Assembly (NCBI GenBank): GCA_964547135.1
Contig: CAZJMK010000010.1
Coordinates: 1-64,000, forward strand
Direction: 5' to 3'
DNA from: JAJXSS01 sp964547135
GTDB lineage: Bacteria; Planctomycetota; Phycisphaerae; Phycisphaerales; Phycisphaeraceae
Length of the DNA: 64,000 bases
Notes under the pieces: model-generated
Databases searched by the model: none
What the model saw: the letters and a program-made list of their open reading frames with translations, nothing else
What the model was told of the DNA's origin: nothing
Program-made: the position numbers and the translations under genes
In this document: positions 46,786 through 59,568 of the stretch, one piece after another
How the letters are laid out: the number at the start of each line of letters is the position of its first letter
Numbering within the stretch: the first letter of the stretch is position 1

Positions 46786-49587
46786 ATGGGGAAACGATCA
46801 GCCAGGCGTGAGCAAGGTGCGTTGCAGGTGATACCCCTGCACGAGGGAAATAGTGCGCCGTCAGAAAAAGGCTTGAAGGTAATTGGGTCGTTGGGAAGGG
46901 GGTTGATGCGGTTGGCGGAGTGGGGGGTGGCGGTGTTGCCGGGGGTGGTGATGATGGGGCAGCCCGGTGAAAAGCAATTGCAACGGGTGATGAAAGCGGC
47001 AGGTGTCGGTGAAGGTGAAGGGCGATGGTGGCTGCGGTTGGACCGTGGGGGTGATACGGGTCACAGTCTGCGGCGGGGTTTGATGGGCGGAAGTGAAGCG
47101 GTGTTGGATCGCCCGACAGCCCATGATGTGTTGGAAGCGATGCAGCGGCTGGCAGGGCAAACACAACAGCGCTTGACGATGGGCGCGCGTGGGTTGATAC
47201 AACATGGGGCGAATGAGCCGGCGGTCAATGAACCGGGTGATCATGAACCGGGGTTGACGTTTATTTTGCAACGGTTGGATGGGGCAGCAGCGAACAAGGT
47301 TGGCGATGGGGCGGGGGCGGGGGTGGGGTTCACCCGTGACCCGGCGACGGGCAGTGATGGGTGGGTGATTCGTTTTTTGGCGGGGGGGCAGGGGCGGGCT
47401 GCGGTGAGTTCGCCCGAAGCGGTCGGGTATGAAAAGTTACCGGGACAGGTGCAAAAACAGTTGCAGCACATCAAGGCTGTGCTGGAAAAACGCACGGGTG
47501 CGGGGGCGGAAATTGAGTTTGGCATCATCGGGGGCAAGGTGTTTGTGCATCGGCTGGAACGTGCCCGATTGTCGGCTGGGGCAGCGGTCAGGGCTGCGGT
47601 GGAATTGGCCCAAAGCGGGGTGATCAATCCGCAACAGGCAATTGATCAGGTGGACCCGTCGGTTTTGAGTCAGTTGTTGTTGCCCCAGTTTGAAGCGGAA
47701 TCGCGGAGCAGGGCCAAGGTGTTGGCACAGGGGTTTGCGGCTTCGCCGGGGGTGGCGGTGGGGCGGTTGGTGTTCAGTGCGGGGGAAGCTTTGCGTCGAG
47801 GCGGTGCGGGGGAAGCGGTGATATTGGTGCAGCCTGAAACCTATGCGCAGGATGTGGCGGGTATGCGTGTGTGTCAGGGGGTTTTGACCAGCAGCGGAGG
47901 CATGACCAGTCATGCTGCGGTGGTGGCCAGGGGTTGGGGGTTGTGTGCGGTGGTGGGTGCGGGCGGGGTGCATGTGGATGTGAAGCGCAGGTGCATGAAA
48001 GTGGGGGAGCGGGTGTTGACGGATGCGGACACGCTATCGCTGGATGGGGCGACGGGCGAGGTGTTGGAGGGGGCGGTGACGATGAAGCCGGCGAAGGTGG
48101 AGGGGCATGTGCAGCCGTTGCTGACATGGGCGGATGAGTTGCGACGGATGCAGGTGCTGGCCAATGCGGACTCGCCGGAGGATGCGAAAAAGGCGAGGGA
48201 ACTGGGGGCACAGGGTATTGGGTTGTGCCGAACGGAGCACATGTTTTTTGCCCCGGAGCGGTTGCTGCTGGTGCGTCGGATGTTGCTGGGTGATGCGACG
48301 GATCATGATCGGCATAGCGCGGTGTTAAGTGAATTGCGGGCGATGCAGCAGGGTGATTTTGAGAAGTTGTTGGAGGTGATGGACGGTTTGCCGGTGACGA
48401 TACGGTTGCTGGACGCACCGCTGCATGAGTTTCTGCCTGGTGAGGAGGACAAGGCTGAACTGCGGGCACTGGGCAAGGCTTTGGGGATTTCAACGCGGAA
48501 GCTGCGTGAGCGGATGACGGGTTTACGGGAGGTGAACCCGATGCTGGGGCTGCGGGGTTGTCGATTGAGTTTGCTGCGTCCGGAGGTTTTGAGGATGCAG
48601 GTGGGTGCGGTGCTGGGTGCGGTGCGGGCGTGTTGCGAGCGGGGGGTGAAGGTGGAGGTTGGGCTGATGTTTCCGCTGGTGAGCACGGAGGAGGAGTTGG
48701 TGCAGTTGGTGAGGTTGGTGGGAGAGGAGAGAAGTGGGCAGGAGGGCGGGGGGCCAAGTGAGTTGAATTTCGAATTTCGGAATTCGAATTTCGAATTGAA
48801 CAAGCCAAGGTCGAGCCGTTCGCGGCGAGGACTTGGGTATTCTGACGAGTCCAATGTCATCGGAAAGAAGGGGTCGAGTGGTCAAGTGGGGGAGGAGAGA
48901 AGTGGCCAAGTGGCCGAGTGGTCAAGTGGCCAAGTGAAGGAAAAGGGAAGTGGTCGAGTGGTCGAGTCAACGGCACGCCCTCACCCTAGCCCTCTCCCGG
49001 GGGGAGAGGGGACGGAGAGTGGTCGAGTGGTGGAAGAGGAAAGTGGTCAAGTGGCCCAGTGGCCAAGTGGCCCAGTGGCAGAAAAGGGAACTGTTCAAGT
49101 AGGTTTAGGGTTGGGAAAGAAACGCACTGATGGCATGATTCACCCCAGCCCCCAGCCCCCAGCCCCCAGCTCCAAATCGGGACGTCTTCGCATCGGGGTG
49201 ATGATTGAAACGCCCAGGGCGGCAGTGCTGGCGGGGCGGTTGGCAAAGCATGTTGATTTTCTGAGTTTGGGGACCAATGACCTGACGCAGATGACCTTCG
49301 GCTTCAGCAGGGACGACATCGGCTCATTTTTACCCACCTACCTGGAAAAGGGATTGTTGACAATTGACCCATTTGTGCGACTGGATCAGAGCGGGGTGGG
49401 GGAGTTGATTCGACGCGCGGTGGAAGATGCACGGGCAGCCAACCCGGCGATTCATATCAACCTGTGCGGGGAACATGGCGGCGACCCGGCTTCGATCGCC
49501 TTTGCCAGGCGCATCGGGTTGGACAGCGTATCGTGTTCACCGCTGCGTTTGCCGGTGGCACGGTTGGCGGGGGCGAAAACGGAGTGA
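46786..49587 (+). CDS. Pyruvate phosphate dikinase-like protein with repeat-derived insert
   Basis: A 933-residue homologue of pyruvate phosphate dikinase. The swivelling phospho-histidine domain is intact (TSSGGMTSHAAVVARGWG near 370), as is the PEP/pyruvate barrel (GLCRTEHMFF, VTIRLLDAPLHEFLP, NPMLGLRGCR, SLGTNDLTQMTFGFSRDD, and CGEHGGDPAS with the catalytic cysteine; end SVSCSPLRLPVARLAG). The N-terminal ATP-grasp part is short and has lost recognisable motifs: the usual SMPGM-type loop reads GGDTGHSLRRGLMGGSE and the LQTR segment reads HRLER. Residues 647-797 are translated genomic repeats. ATP-dependent activity is doubtful. The ATG at 46786 lacks a clear ribosome site. Confidence 0.75.
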   Translation: MGKRSARREQGALQVIPLHEGNSAPSEKGLKVIGSLGRGLMRLAEWGVAVLPGVVMMGQPGEKQLQRVMKAAGVGEGEGRWWLRLDRGGDTGHSLRRGLMGGSEAVLDRPTAHDVLEAMQRLAGQTQQRLTMGARGLIQHGANEPAVNEPGDHEPGLTFILQRLDGAAANKVGDGAGAGVGFTRDPATGSDGWVIRFLAGGQGRAAVSSPEAVGYEKLPGQVQKQLQHIKAVLEKRTGAGAEIEFGIIGGKVFVHRLERARLSAGAAVRAAVELAQSGVINPQQAIDQVDPSVLSQLLLPQFEAESRSRAKVLAQGFAASPGVAVGRLVFSAGEALRRGGAGEAVILVQPETYAQDVAGMRVCQGVLTSSGGMTSHAAVVARGWGLCAVVGAGGVHVDVKRRCMKVGERVLTDADTLSLDGATGEVLEGAVTMKPAKVEGHVQPLLTWADELRRMQVLANADSPEDAKKARELGAQGIGLCRTEHMFFAPERLLLVRRMLLGDATDHDRHSAVLSELRAMQQGDFEKLLEVMDGLPVTIRLLDAPLHEFLPGEEDKAELRALGKALGISTRKLRERMTGLREVNPMLGLRGCRLSLLRPEVLRMQVGAVLGAVRACCERGVKVEVGLMFPLVSTEEELVQLVRLVGEERSGQEGGGPSELNFEFRNSNFELNKPRSSRSRRGLGYSDESNVIGKKGSSGQVGEERSGQVAEWSSGQVKEKGSGRVVESTARPHPSPLPGGEGTESGRVVEEESGQVAQWPSGPVAEKGTVQVGLGLGKKRTDGMIHPSPQPPAPSSKSGRLRIGVMIETPRAAVLAGRLAKHVDFLSLGTNDLTQMTFGFSRDDIGSFLPTYLEKGLLTIDPFVRLDQSGVGELIRRAVEDARAANPAIHINLCGEHGGDPASIAFARRIGLDSVSCSPLRLPVARLAGAKTE
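48733..49172. repeat. Block of five repeat families inside the PPDK-like frame
   Basis: In order: family A (GTGGGCAGGAGG..GGCCAAGTGA), H (48763-48798, AATTTCGAATTTCGGAATTC), I (48799-48842, CAAGCCAAGGTCGAGCC...GGACTTGGGTATTC), A (48875-48965), J (48977-49012, CCTCACCCTAGCCCTCTCCC), A (49018-49080), and K (49143-49170, CCCCAGCCCCCAGCCCCCAG). All seven segments stay in one open frame. Confidence 0.85.
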
Positions 49588-49850
49588 TTTCGAATTTCGG
49601 ATTTCGAATTTCGGATTTGCCGAACCAAGCCGGGAACGAATTATCGCGTCTGGTTGGAGTAGTTAGTCGGTTGGTCGGTGCGTTGGTTAATCTGTGAAAA
49701 TAAATAACATTCTGTTCGAGTAACCGATTAACCGACACGCCGATTAACCAGTTCAATACCCGAGCCCTCGGCCTATCGGCCTCGTACTCGGCTTGGTTTG
49801 AACCATCCGAAATCCGAAATTCCAAATTCGAAATTCAAAAATTTGGCCCG
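49588..49850. repeat. Repeat mosaic H, G and I upstream of rpoB
   Basis: Family H (ATTTCGAATTTCGGATTTCG), facing family G strings (AGTCGGTTGGTCGGTGCGTT and AACCGATTAACCGACACGCC), family I (CCCGAGCCCTCGGCCTATCG...CTCGGCTTGG), and a second H block (AAATCCGAAATTCCAAATTC). No gene is visible. Confidence 0.8.
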
Positions 49851-49854
49851 CAAC

Positions 49855-49883
49855 TTGCATAAGCCCGAACCATTCCTTATAAT
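49855..49883 (+). promoter_or_regulatory. Sigma-70 promoter of the rpoB operon
   Basis: TTGCAT (49855-49860), a 17-bp spacer and a perfect TATAAT (49878-49883), about 85 bases before the rpoB start. The -35 region begins immediately after the last dispersed repeat. Confidence 0.8.
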
Positions 49884-49975
49884 GCTTCGTTCGCGGCGTG
49901 GGACACTCCCTTGGGTAAAGCAACATTTTTCCATATATCCCGAGCTTTTTTACAAAGCCTGGTTGAGGTGAAACC

Positions 49976-52900
49976 ATGCTCATGACGACCGTGCGCGACT
50001 ATACCAAGCATGGCGATGCGCTCCCCGTGCCGAATCTGATCGAAGTGCAACAGACCGCCTACACGCGGTTTCTGCAACTCGACACTCCGCATGACAAGCG
50101 CGAAGCCAAGATCGGTTTGGAATCACTCCTGCGTGAGGTGTTCCCCATCGAAAGTTACGACGGGAACATGAAGCTGGAGTATTTGAGCTACAAGCTCGAC
50201 GAACCGCGCTACACCCCCGATGAGTGCCGTGAGCTTCGGCTGACCTACGGCATGCCGTTCCGCATTCGCGTGCGCCTGGTGCGCAAGGATGTGGCGGAAA
50301 TCCCCGAAGAGGAGATTTACCTGGGTGAAATCCCCATCATGATGGGTGGCGGGGAATACATCATCAATGGTGCTGAGCGCGTCATTGTGAACCAGTTGCA
50401 CCGTTCGCCGGGCGTGGACTTTTCCATCGTCAGTTCCGAGGGCGATCGTCCGCTGCACTCAGCGCGCATCATCCCGGAACGCGGCTCGTGGATCGAACTG
50501 GAAGTGACCAAGAAAGATGCGCTGGTCATGCGCATCGATCAGAGCACGAAGATTCCCGCCACGACGTTCCTGCGCGGCATCGATGAGGCTTTTTCATCGA
50601 CGGAAAAGATTCTGCGCAGCTTTTACACCCTGCAAACGGTCAAAATCACCGAACTCAAGCCCGAATACGTGGCCGTGGGCGACATCATCGACAAACAGAC
50701 CGGCGAAGTGATGGTCGGCTCCGGCAAGGCCATCGGCGATGCCATTGACAAGGTGATCGCTTCCAACCTCAAACAGGTGGAAGTCATCACCGATGTCGAT
50801 GATGAATTGATACTCAACACCATCGCGGAAGAATGGTCGCAGCAGCACCCCGAGTCGGCTGGTTACACGGAATATGAACTGGCGCTTTTGGCGCTGTATG
50901 CCAGGTTGCGTCCGGGCAATCCGCCCCAGGTGGAAAAAGCACGGCAACTCGTGGCTGAAAAGTTTTTCGACGAAAACCGTTACCGCCTCGGAAGGGTCGG
51001 TCGGTTCCGCATCAACCGCAAGTTTGACCTGAACACGCCTGAATCGGAAATGAAGCTGCGTTCGGAAGACTTCATTCAGGTGGTGAAATACATTCTCGAT
51101 CTGCGCTCCAACCGCAACAAGGCGCACACGGACGACATCGATCATTTGGGGAATCGGCGGCTGCGCACGCTGGATGAACTGGCGGTCGAGGAAATGCGCA
51201 AAGGGTTCCTCAAACTCAAGCGGACGGTGCAGGAACGCATGAGCGTGAAGGAGCCGGACGAACTGGCGAAGATTGCGGACCTGATCAACAGCAAATCAAT
51301 TTCCAGCGCCATCGAACACTTTTTCGGGCGTAGTGAATTGTCGCAGGTGGTGGATCAGACCAACCCCTTGGCACAGATCAAGCATGAACGCACGCTCAGC
51401 GCGATGGGGCCGGGCGGCTTGAATCGCAAGCGGGCGGGGTTTGAAGTGCGTGACGTGCATATTTCGCACTACGGGCGCATCTGTCCGATTGAAACGCCTG
51501 AAGGCACGAACATCGGCCTGATTTCGTCATTGGGTATTTATTCCAAGGTGGACGAATACGGGTTTTTGCTCACGCCCTACCGGGTGGTGAAAAACGGCAA
51601 GGCGGACCCGAAAAACGTGGTGTACCTGCGAGCTGATGAGGAAATGAAGGCCACGATCGCCCCGACCGATTCGATTGATGCCGAGGGCAAACTGCCCAAG
51701 GGCAACGTATTGGCACGGGTGGATGGTGAATTGGCGCAGGTTGCCGGGGAAAACGTTCAGTATGTCGATATCAGCCCCAAGCAGATCGTGGGTGTGTCGG
51801 CTGCGATGATTCCGTTTTTGGAACATGACGACGCCAACCGCGCGCTGATGGGTTCGAACATGCAGCGACAGGCGGTGCCTTTGGTGAAGACCCAGCCGCC
51901 TTGCGTGGGCACGGGCATTGAACGGGAAGTGCCCAAGTATTCGGGCATGGTGATTCGCGCCAAGAACCCGGGGACGGTGACGTATGTCGATAGCCAGCGC
52001 ATCGTGGTGGACAATGCGGATGAATATGTGCTGCGCAAGTTCGCGGGCTTGAATGATCGCACCTGTCTGAATCAGCGACCGATCGTGACGCTGGGCCAGA
52101 AGGTGAAAAAGAGTCAGATCATCGCCGACGGGCCGGCTACTTCGCAGGGCGAACTGGCGCTGGGTAAAAACGTGCTGGTGGCGTTCAACTGTTTTGATGG
52201 CTACAACTTCGAAGACGCCATCGTCATCAGTGAACGGCTGGTGAAGGAGGATGTGTTCACGTCGATTCACATCGAAGAGTTCGATGTGGAAATTCGTGAG
52301 ACCAAGCTCGGCCGTGAAGAGTTCACCCGTGACATCCCCAACGTGTCGGAAAAGATGCTGGCCAAGCTGGACGATTCGGGCATCATCCGCATCGGGGCGT
52401 ATGTGAAGCCGGGCGACATTCTGGTGGGCAAGGTGAGTCCGAAATCCAAGAGCGAACTGTCGCCGGAGGAAAAACTGCTGCATGCGATTTTCGGCAGGGC
52501 CGGCGAGGATGTGAAGAACGATTCGCTGGAAGTGCCCGCGGGGACCGAAGGCATCGTGATCGGTGCCAAGCGGTTCAGCCGGCGGATGCACATGAATGAG
52601 GATCAGAAAAAGCAACTGCGCAAGGAAATGCGTGAGTATGAGTTGGAAATGGACCGTCGCGCGGTGGACCTGTTCAAGCAGATGGTCGAGCAGGTGAACG
52701 AGGTGACGGGTACGCCGATGGTGGACCCCTCGACCCGTCAGAAGGTGGCTGCCAGTGACATCACGGAAGTGGTGATCGAGCAGATCAACGAGTTTTCATC
52801 GGACTGGATCAAGGGTTCCAAGGCGGCGCGGGAACAGGCGATGACGATTTACAGCCAGTTCTGGCCGCGTATCGAAGGCATCAAGAAGGAAAAGGAACGC

Positions 52901-53773
52901 AAGCTGGCGCACATGAAGCGCGGCGATGAGCTGCCTTCGGGCGTGCTGGAGATGGTGAAGGTTTACCTGGCGACCAAGCGCGCCTTGTCGGTGGGCGACA
53001 AGATGGCCGGTCGTCACGGGAACAAGGGTGTGATTTCGCGCATCGTGCCGGTGGAGGACATGCCGTTTTTGGAAGACGGCACACCGGTGGACGTGCTGCT
53101 GAACCCGCTGGGCGTGGGTAAGCGCATGAACGTGGGCCAGATTTTGGAGACGTATTTGGGCTGGGCCTGCGGGGTGCTGGGCTTCCAGGCGATCACGCCG
53201 ATTTTCGATGGCGCCAGTGAATTGGACATCGAGGAAGTGGTGAAGGAAGCCAACAAGCATGTGCAGGATCGGCGGAAGGAATTGGAAGAAAAGAACCAGG
53301 CGCCGGGGTTGAATGAGTTGCTGGTGGAGATGCCGGCGATGGGCAAGATTCAGCTTTTTGACGGGCGCACGGGTGAGCCGTTCGATCAGCCTGCGACGGT
53401 GGGGCAGATGTATCTGCTGAAACTGCACCATTTGGTGGACGACAAGATTCACGCTCGTTCGACCGGGCCTTACAGTTTGATCACGCAGCAACCTTTGGGC
53501 GGCAAGGCCCGCACCGGCGGCCAGCGTTTCGGGGAAATGGAAGTCTGGGCGTTGGAAGCGTATGGTGCGTCGTACATTCTGCAGGAGCTTTTGACGGTCA
53601 AGAGCGACGATGTGGAAGGCCGAACGAAGATTTATGAGTCGATGATCAAGGGCACGAACACATTGGAAGCGGGCATGCCGGTGGCGTTTGAAGTGTTGTG
53701 CAACGAGATCAAGGGCTTGGGGTTGAACATCACCATGGAGAAGACGCAATCCGACGCCGGCGCGATTTTGTGA
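49976..53773 (+). CDS. rpoB: DNA-directed RNA polymerase subunit beta
   Basis: The beta subunit of RNA polymerase, 1,265 residues, with the family's conserved blocks throughout. These include IPMMTG-type IPIMMGGGEYIINGAERVIV near 120, FFGRSELSQVVDQTNPLAQI with GPGGLNRKRAGFEVRDVHIS near 455-495 (rifampicin-pocket region), DGYNFEDAIVISERLV near 745, and MAGRHGNKGVISRI near 1010. The C-terminus GGQRFGEMEVWALEAYGASY is canonical. The ATG at 49976 has TGAGGTG upstream. The usual ribosomal-protein neighbours are absent upstream, and rpoC is 723 bp away, not adjacent. Confidence 0.99.
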   Translation: MLMTTVRDYTKHGDALPVPNLIEVQQTAYTRFLQLDTPHDKREAKIGLESLLREVFPIESYDGNMKLEYLSYKLDEPRYTPDECRELRLTYGMPFRIRVRLVRKDVAEIPEEEIYLGEIPIMMGGGEYIINGAERVIVNQLHRSPGVDFSIVSSEGDRPLHSARIIPERGSWIELEVTKKDALVMRIDQSTKIPATTFLRGIDEAFSSTEKILRSFYTLQTVKITELKPEYVAVGDIIDKQTGEVMVGSGKAIGDAIDKVIASNLKQVEVITDVDDELILNTIAEEWSQQHPESAGYTEYELALLALYARLRPGNPPQVEKARQLVAEKFFDENRYRLGRVGRFRINRKFDLNTPESEMKLRSEDFIQVVKYILDLRSNRNKAHTDDIDHLGNRRLRTLDELAVEEMRKGFLKLKRTVQERMSVKEPDELAKIADLINSKSISSAIEHFFGRSELSQVVDQTNPLAQIKHERTLSAMGPGGLNRKRAGFEVRDVHISHYGRICPIETPEGTNIGLISSLGIYSKVDEYGFLLTPYRVVKNGKADPKNVVYLRADEEMKATIAPTDSIDAEGKLPKGNVLARVDGELAQVAGENVQYVDISPKQIVGVSAAMIPFLEHDDANRALMGSNMQRQAVPLVKTQPPCVGTGIEREVPKYSGMVIRAKNPGTVTYVDSQRIVVDNADEYVLRKFAGLNDRTCLNQRPIVTLGQKVKKSQIIADGPATSQGELALGKNVLVAFNCFDGYNFEDAIVISERLVKEDVFTSIHIEEFDVEIRETKLGREEFTRDIPNVSEKMLAKLDDSGIIRIGAYVKPGDILVGKVSPKSKSELSPEEKLLHAIFGRAGEDVKNDSLEVPAGTEGIVIGAKRFSRRMHMNEDQKKQLRKEMREYELEMDRRAVDLFKQMVEQVNEVTGTPMVDPSTRQKVAASDITEVVIEQINEFSSDWIKGSKAAREQAMTIYSQFWPRIEGIKKEKERKLAHMKRGDELPSGVLEMVKVYLATKRALSVGDKMAGRHGNKGVISRIVPVEDMPFLEDGTPVDVLLNPLGVGKRMNVGQILETYLGWACGVLGFQAITPIFDGASELDIEEVVKEANKHVQDRRKELEEKNQAPGLNELLVEMPAMGKIQLFDGRTGEPFDQPATVGQMYLLKLHHLVDDKIHARSTGPYSLITQQPLGGKARTGGQRFGEMEVWALEAYGASYILQELLTVKSDDVEGRTKIYESMIKGTNTLEAGMPVAFEVLCNEIKGLGLNITMEKTQSDAGAIL

Positions 53774-53792
53774 GCGAACGGGGGGATCAATC

Positions 53793-54167
53793 ATGGGTGA
53801 CTGGCGTGAAATGAGTCGAGAAAGTCTTGCGGCGGCACAGCATTGTCTTCGGGAGAAATGCTATCGCAGCAGCGTCAGTCGGGCTTATTATGCGGCATAT
53901 GCTGCGCTGGCGGCGGCACTGGCTCAACGCGGTATGGAGTTCACTCTGGGCAGGGAGGGACCGTCTCACCAAGCCCTCAGGCAATATGTCAATCAGAATA
54001 TTGGAGCCATCAAAAATCGTAATCGGAAGCGAATTGTCGCGGCGATCAACCAGTTGTATCAAAATCGGATAGATGCCGACTACAAGCCGGCACGGTACGT
54101 AGGTCATGATACAGCACTAATTTCGCTTCGTAATGCAAGTTTCGTGGCTGCGAGTGTGAGGATTTGA
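53793..54167 (+). CDS. HEPN-domain protein between rpoB and rpoC
   Basis: A 124-residue all-helical protein of the HEPN type. SVSRAYYAAYAALAAALAQR (residues 28-47) is the typical SRAYYAxYxA helix, GREGPSHQALRQYVNQ follows, and LYQNRIDADYKP near 88-99 matches the LYxxRxxADY helix. HEPN proteins often act as nucleases or toxins paired with a nucleotidyltransferase; the canonical RNase Rx4-6H is not secure here (an R-x4-H occurs in GREGPSH). The ATG at 53793 has GGGGGGA 6 bases upstream, 19 bp after rpoB. The next gene starts 2 bp after its stop. Confidence 0.8.
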   Translation: MGDWREMSRESLAAAQHCLREKCYRSSVSRAYYAAYAALAAALAQRGMEFTLGREGPSHQALRQYVNQNIGAIKNRNRKRIVAAINQLYQNRIDADYKPARYVGHDTALISLRNASFVAASVRI

Positions 54168-54169
54168 CC

Positions 54170-54463
54170 ATGCCGACTAATAAAATCAGCACCAAATCCG
54201 TCGTGACATACGTGCGGCATTACCTGAAACAATACTCGCCATCGGGTTACAGCTTTGTTGTTCCGGCCGATGGCGTACTTTTTGTCTGTGACGGTGAAAA
54301 TCAGACGCATGCACGTTGGTACGTAGCCGTGAAAACGCAACCCCAGCATGTGATGGATACCCGTGCCGACGAGGTTGCACAGATTCTTCGCAAGGTCGAA
54401 TTGCAGTTGCACCAGAAACACAACGTCACGGTTTATCTGACATCTATGCTTCCGGTGATTTGA
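54170..54463 (+). CDS. Uncharacterised small protein, partner of the HEPN gene
   Basis: A 97-residue protein I do not recognise. It looks alpha/beta: a helical start (KSVVTYVRHYLKQYSPSGYS), strands SFVVPADGVLFVCDG and ARWYVAVKT, an amphipathic helix (DEVAQILRKVELQLHQKHN) and a final strand VTVYLTSMLPVI. It has no nucleotidyltransferase signature (no GSxxxG or DxD), so it is not the standard MNT partner of HEPN proteins. The ATG at 54170 is preferred to the TTG at 54164 that overlaps the HEPN stop. Spacing implies co-translation with the HEPN gene and cotranscription with rpoBC. rpoC starts 33 bp after it. Confidence 0.7.
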   Translation: MPTNKISTKSVVTYVRHYLKQYSPSGYSFVVPADGVLFVCDGENQTHARWYVAVKTQPQHVMDTRADEVAQILRKVELQLHQKHNVTVYLTSMLPVI

Positions 54464-54496
54464 TCAAACCACTCATTACCCTCGATGAGGATAACA

Positions 54497-58999
<4,503 letters not shown>

Positions 59000-59032
59000 T
59001 AAAGAAGTGGCCAGGTGATTTGACACATTTAG

Positions 59033-59059
59033 CCCCCGGTCAATGACCGGGGGTTTTTT
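59033..59059 (+). terminator. Rho-independent terminator after rpoC
   Basis: CCCCCGGTCA-A-TGACCGGGGG followed by TTTTTT, an 8-10 bp GC-rich stem. It marks the end of the rpoB-HEPN-rpoC transcription unit. Confidence 0.93.
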
Positions 59060-59129
59060 GTCAATGGGTTGACAACAAAACATGTCAAGCCCAGTGCCAA
59101 ACCGCGTACCGCTTTGCGGGTCGTTGTGT

Positions 59130-59280
59130 GTGATGTAGCCCAGCCGCCCTCGGCTGGGTTCTGCAAAGCCGCCGATGGCATCGGCGGTTGATTCAGCCCG
59201 CTGAATGGCAAATCAATGGTTCAATGAACACGGCGGATACCATCCGCCGCTTTGTCAAACCCACCGCCGTGGACGACCCA
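59130..59280. repeat. Family B repeat cluster after rpoC
   Basis: GTAGCCCAGCCGCCCTCGGC, then GCCGCCGATGGCATCGGCGG and GGCGGATACCATCCGCCG hairpins with CCACCGCCGTGG. The same order of pieces is seen at 28794-28930. No gene is visible. Confidence 0.75.
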
Positions 59281-59299
59281 GGGGCTGGGCTGCAACAAC

Positions 59300-59384
59300 C
59301 CCTGCGGTATCGGTTGCAGTTCCCCTTTTTTGCCCTGTAGGTTCGCCCGCTGCGACGACTGCGTAAAACGTAAACCCGGAACAT
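59300..59384 (-). pseudogene. 5' fragment of a GIY-YIG nuclease gene
   Basis: The frame starts MFRVYVLRSRRSGRTY, nearly identical to the first 16 residues of the intact GIY-YIG gene ending at 59812, and then diverges (RAKKGNCNRYRRG). The GST continuation needed for the fold is lost. It lies in the first copy of the 210-bp direct repeat and is a truncated duplicate. Confidence 0.65.
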
Positions 59385-59545
59385 GAATCGGGCTGACAGG
59401 ATTCGAACCTGCGACCTGTCGCCGCGGCGACCGCTCTACCAAGCAGTCACCGAAAGAGACAGCAGACTCTGCCCTATCAGAATATGAAAAATGTTTACGA
59501 TGAACCCAACACGAATCGGGCTGACAGGATTCGAACCTGCGACCT
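59336..59545. repeat. 210-bp direct repeat, copy 1
   Basis: Nearly identical to 59764-59973, offset 428 bp. It contains the 5' end of a GIY-YIG gene, a tRNA-Pro-like fragment (59388-59445), the spacer GTCACCGAAAGAGACAGCAG, and the start of a second tRNA-like fragment. Only scattered substitutions separate the copies. Confidence 0.9.
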
Positions 59546-59568
59546 GTCGCCCCGGCGACCGCTCTACC
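59516..59568 (-). repeat. tRNA-Pro-derived fragment with replaced anticodon arm
   Basis: On the minus strand it keeps GGTAGAGCGG, then the palindrome GTCGCCGGGGCGAC in place of an anticodon arm, then the intact T-arm and acceptor 3' half (GGTTCGAATCCTGTCAGCCC). The 5' half is missing. Similar fragments are at 59388-59445 and 59816-59873. Confidence 0.75.

Noticed and set aside
51527..53794. Long minus-strand open frames inside rpoB (and similar ones in rpoC)
   Set aside because: Antisense shadows created by codon bias in rpoB and rpoC; no homology-like motifs.
53793..54463. Standard HEPN-MNT toxin-antitoxin pair
   Set aside because: The HEPN half is convincing but the second protein has no nucleotidyltransferase motif, so the standard label would be wrong.
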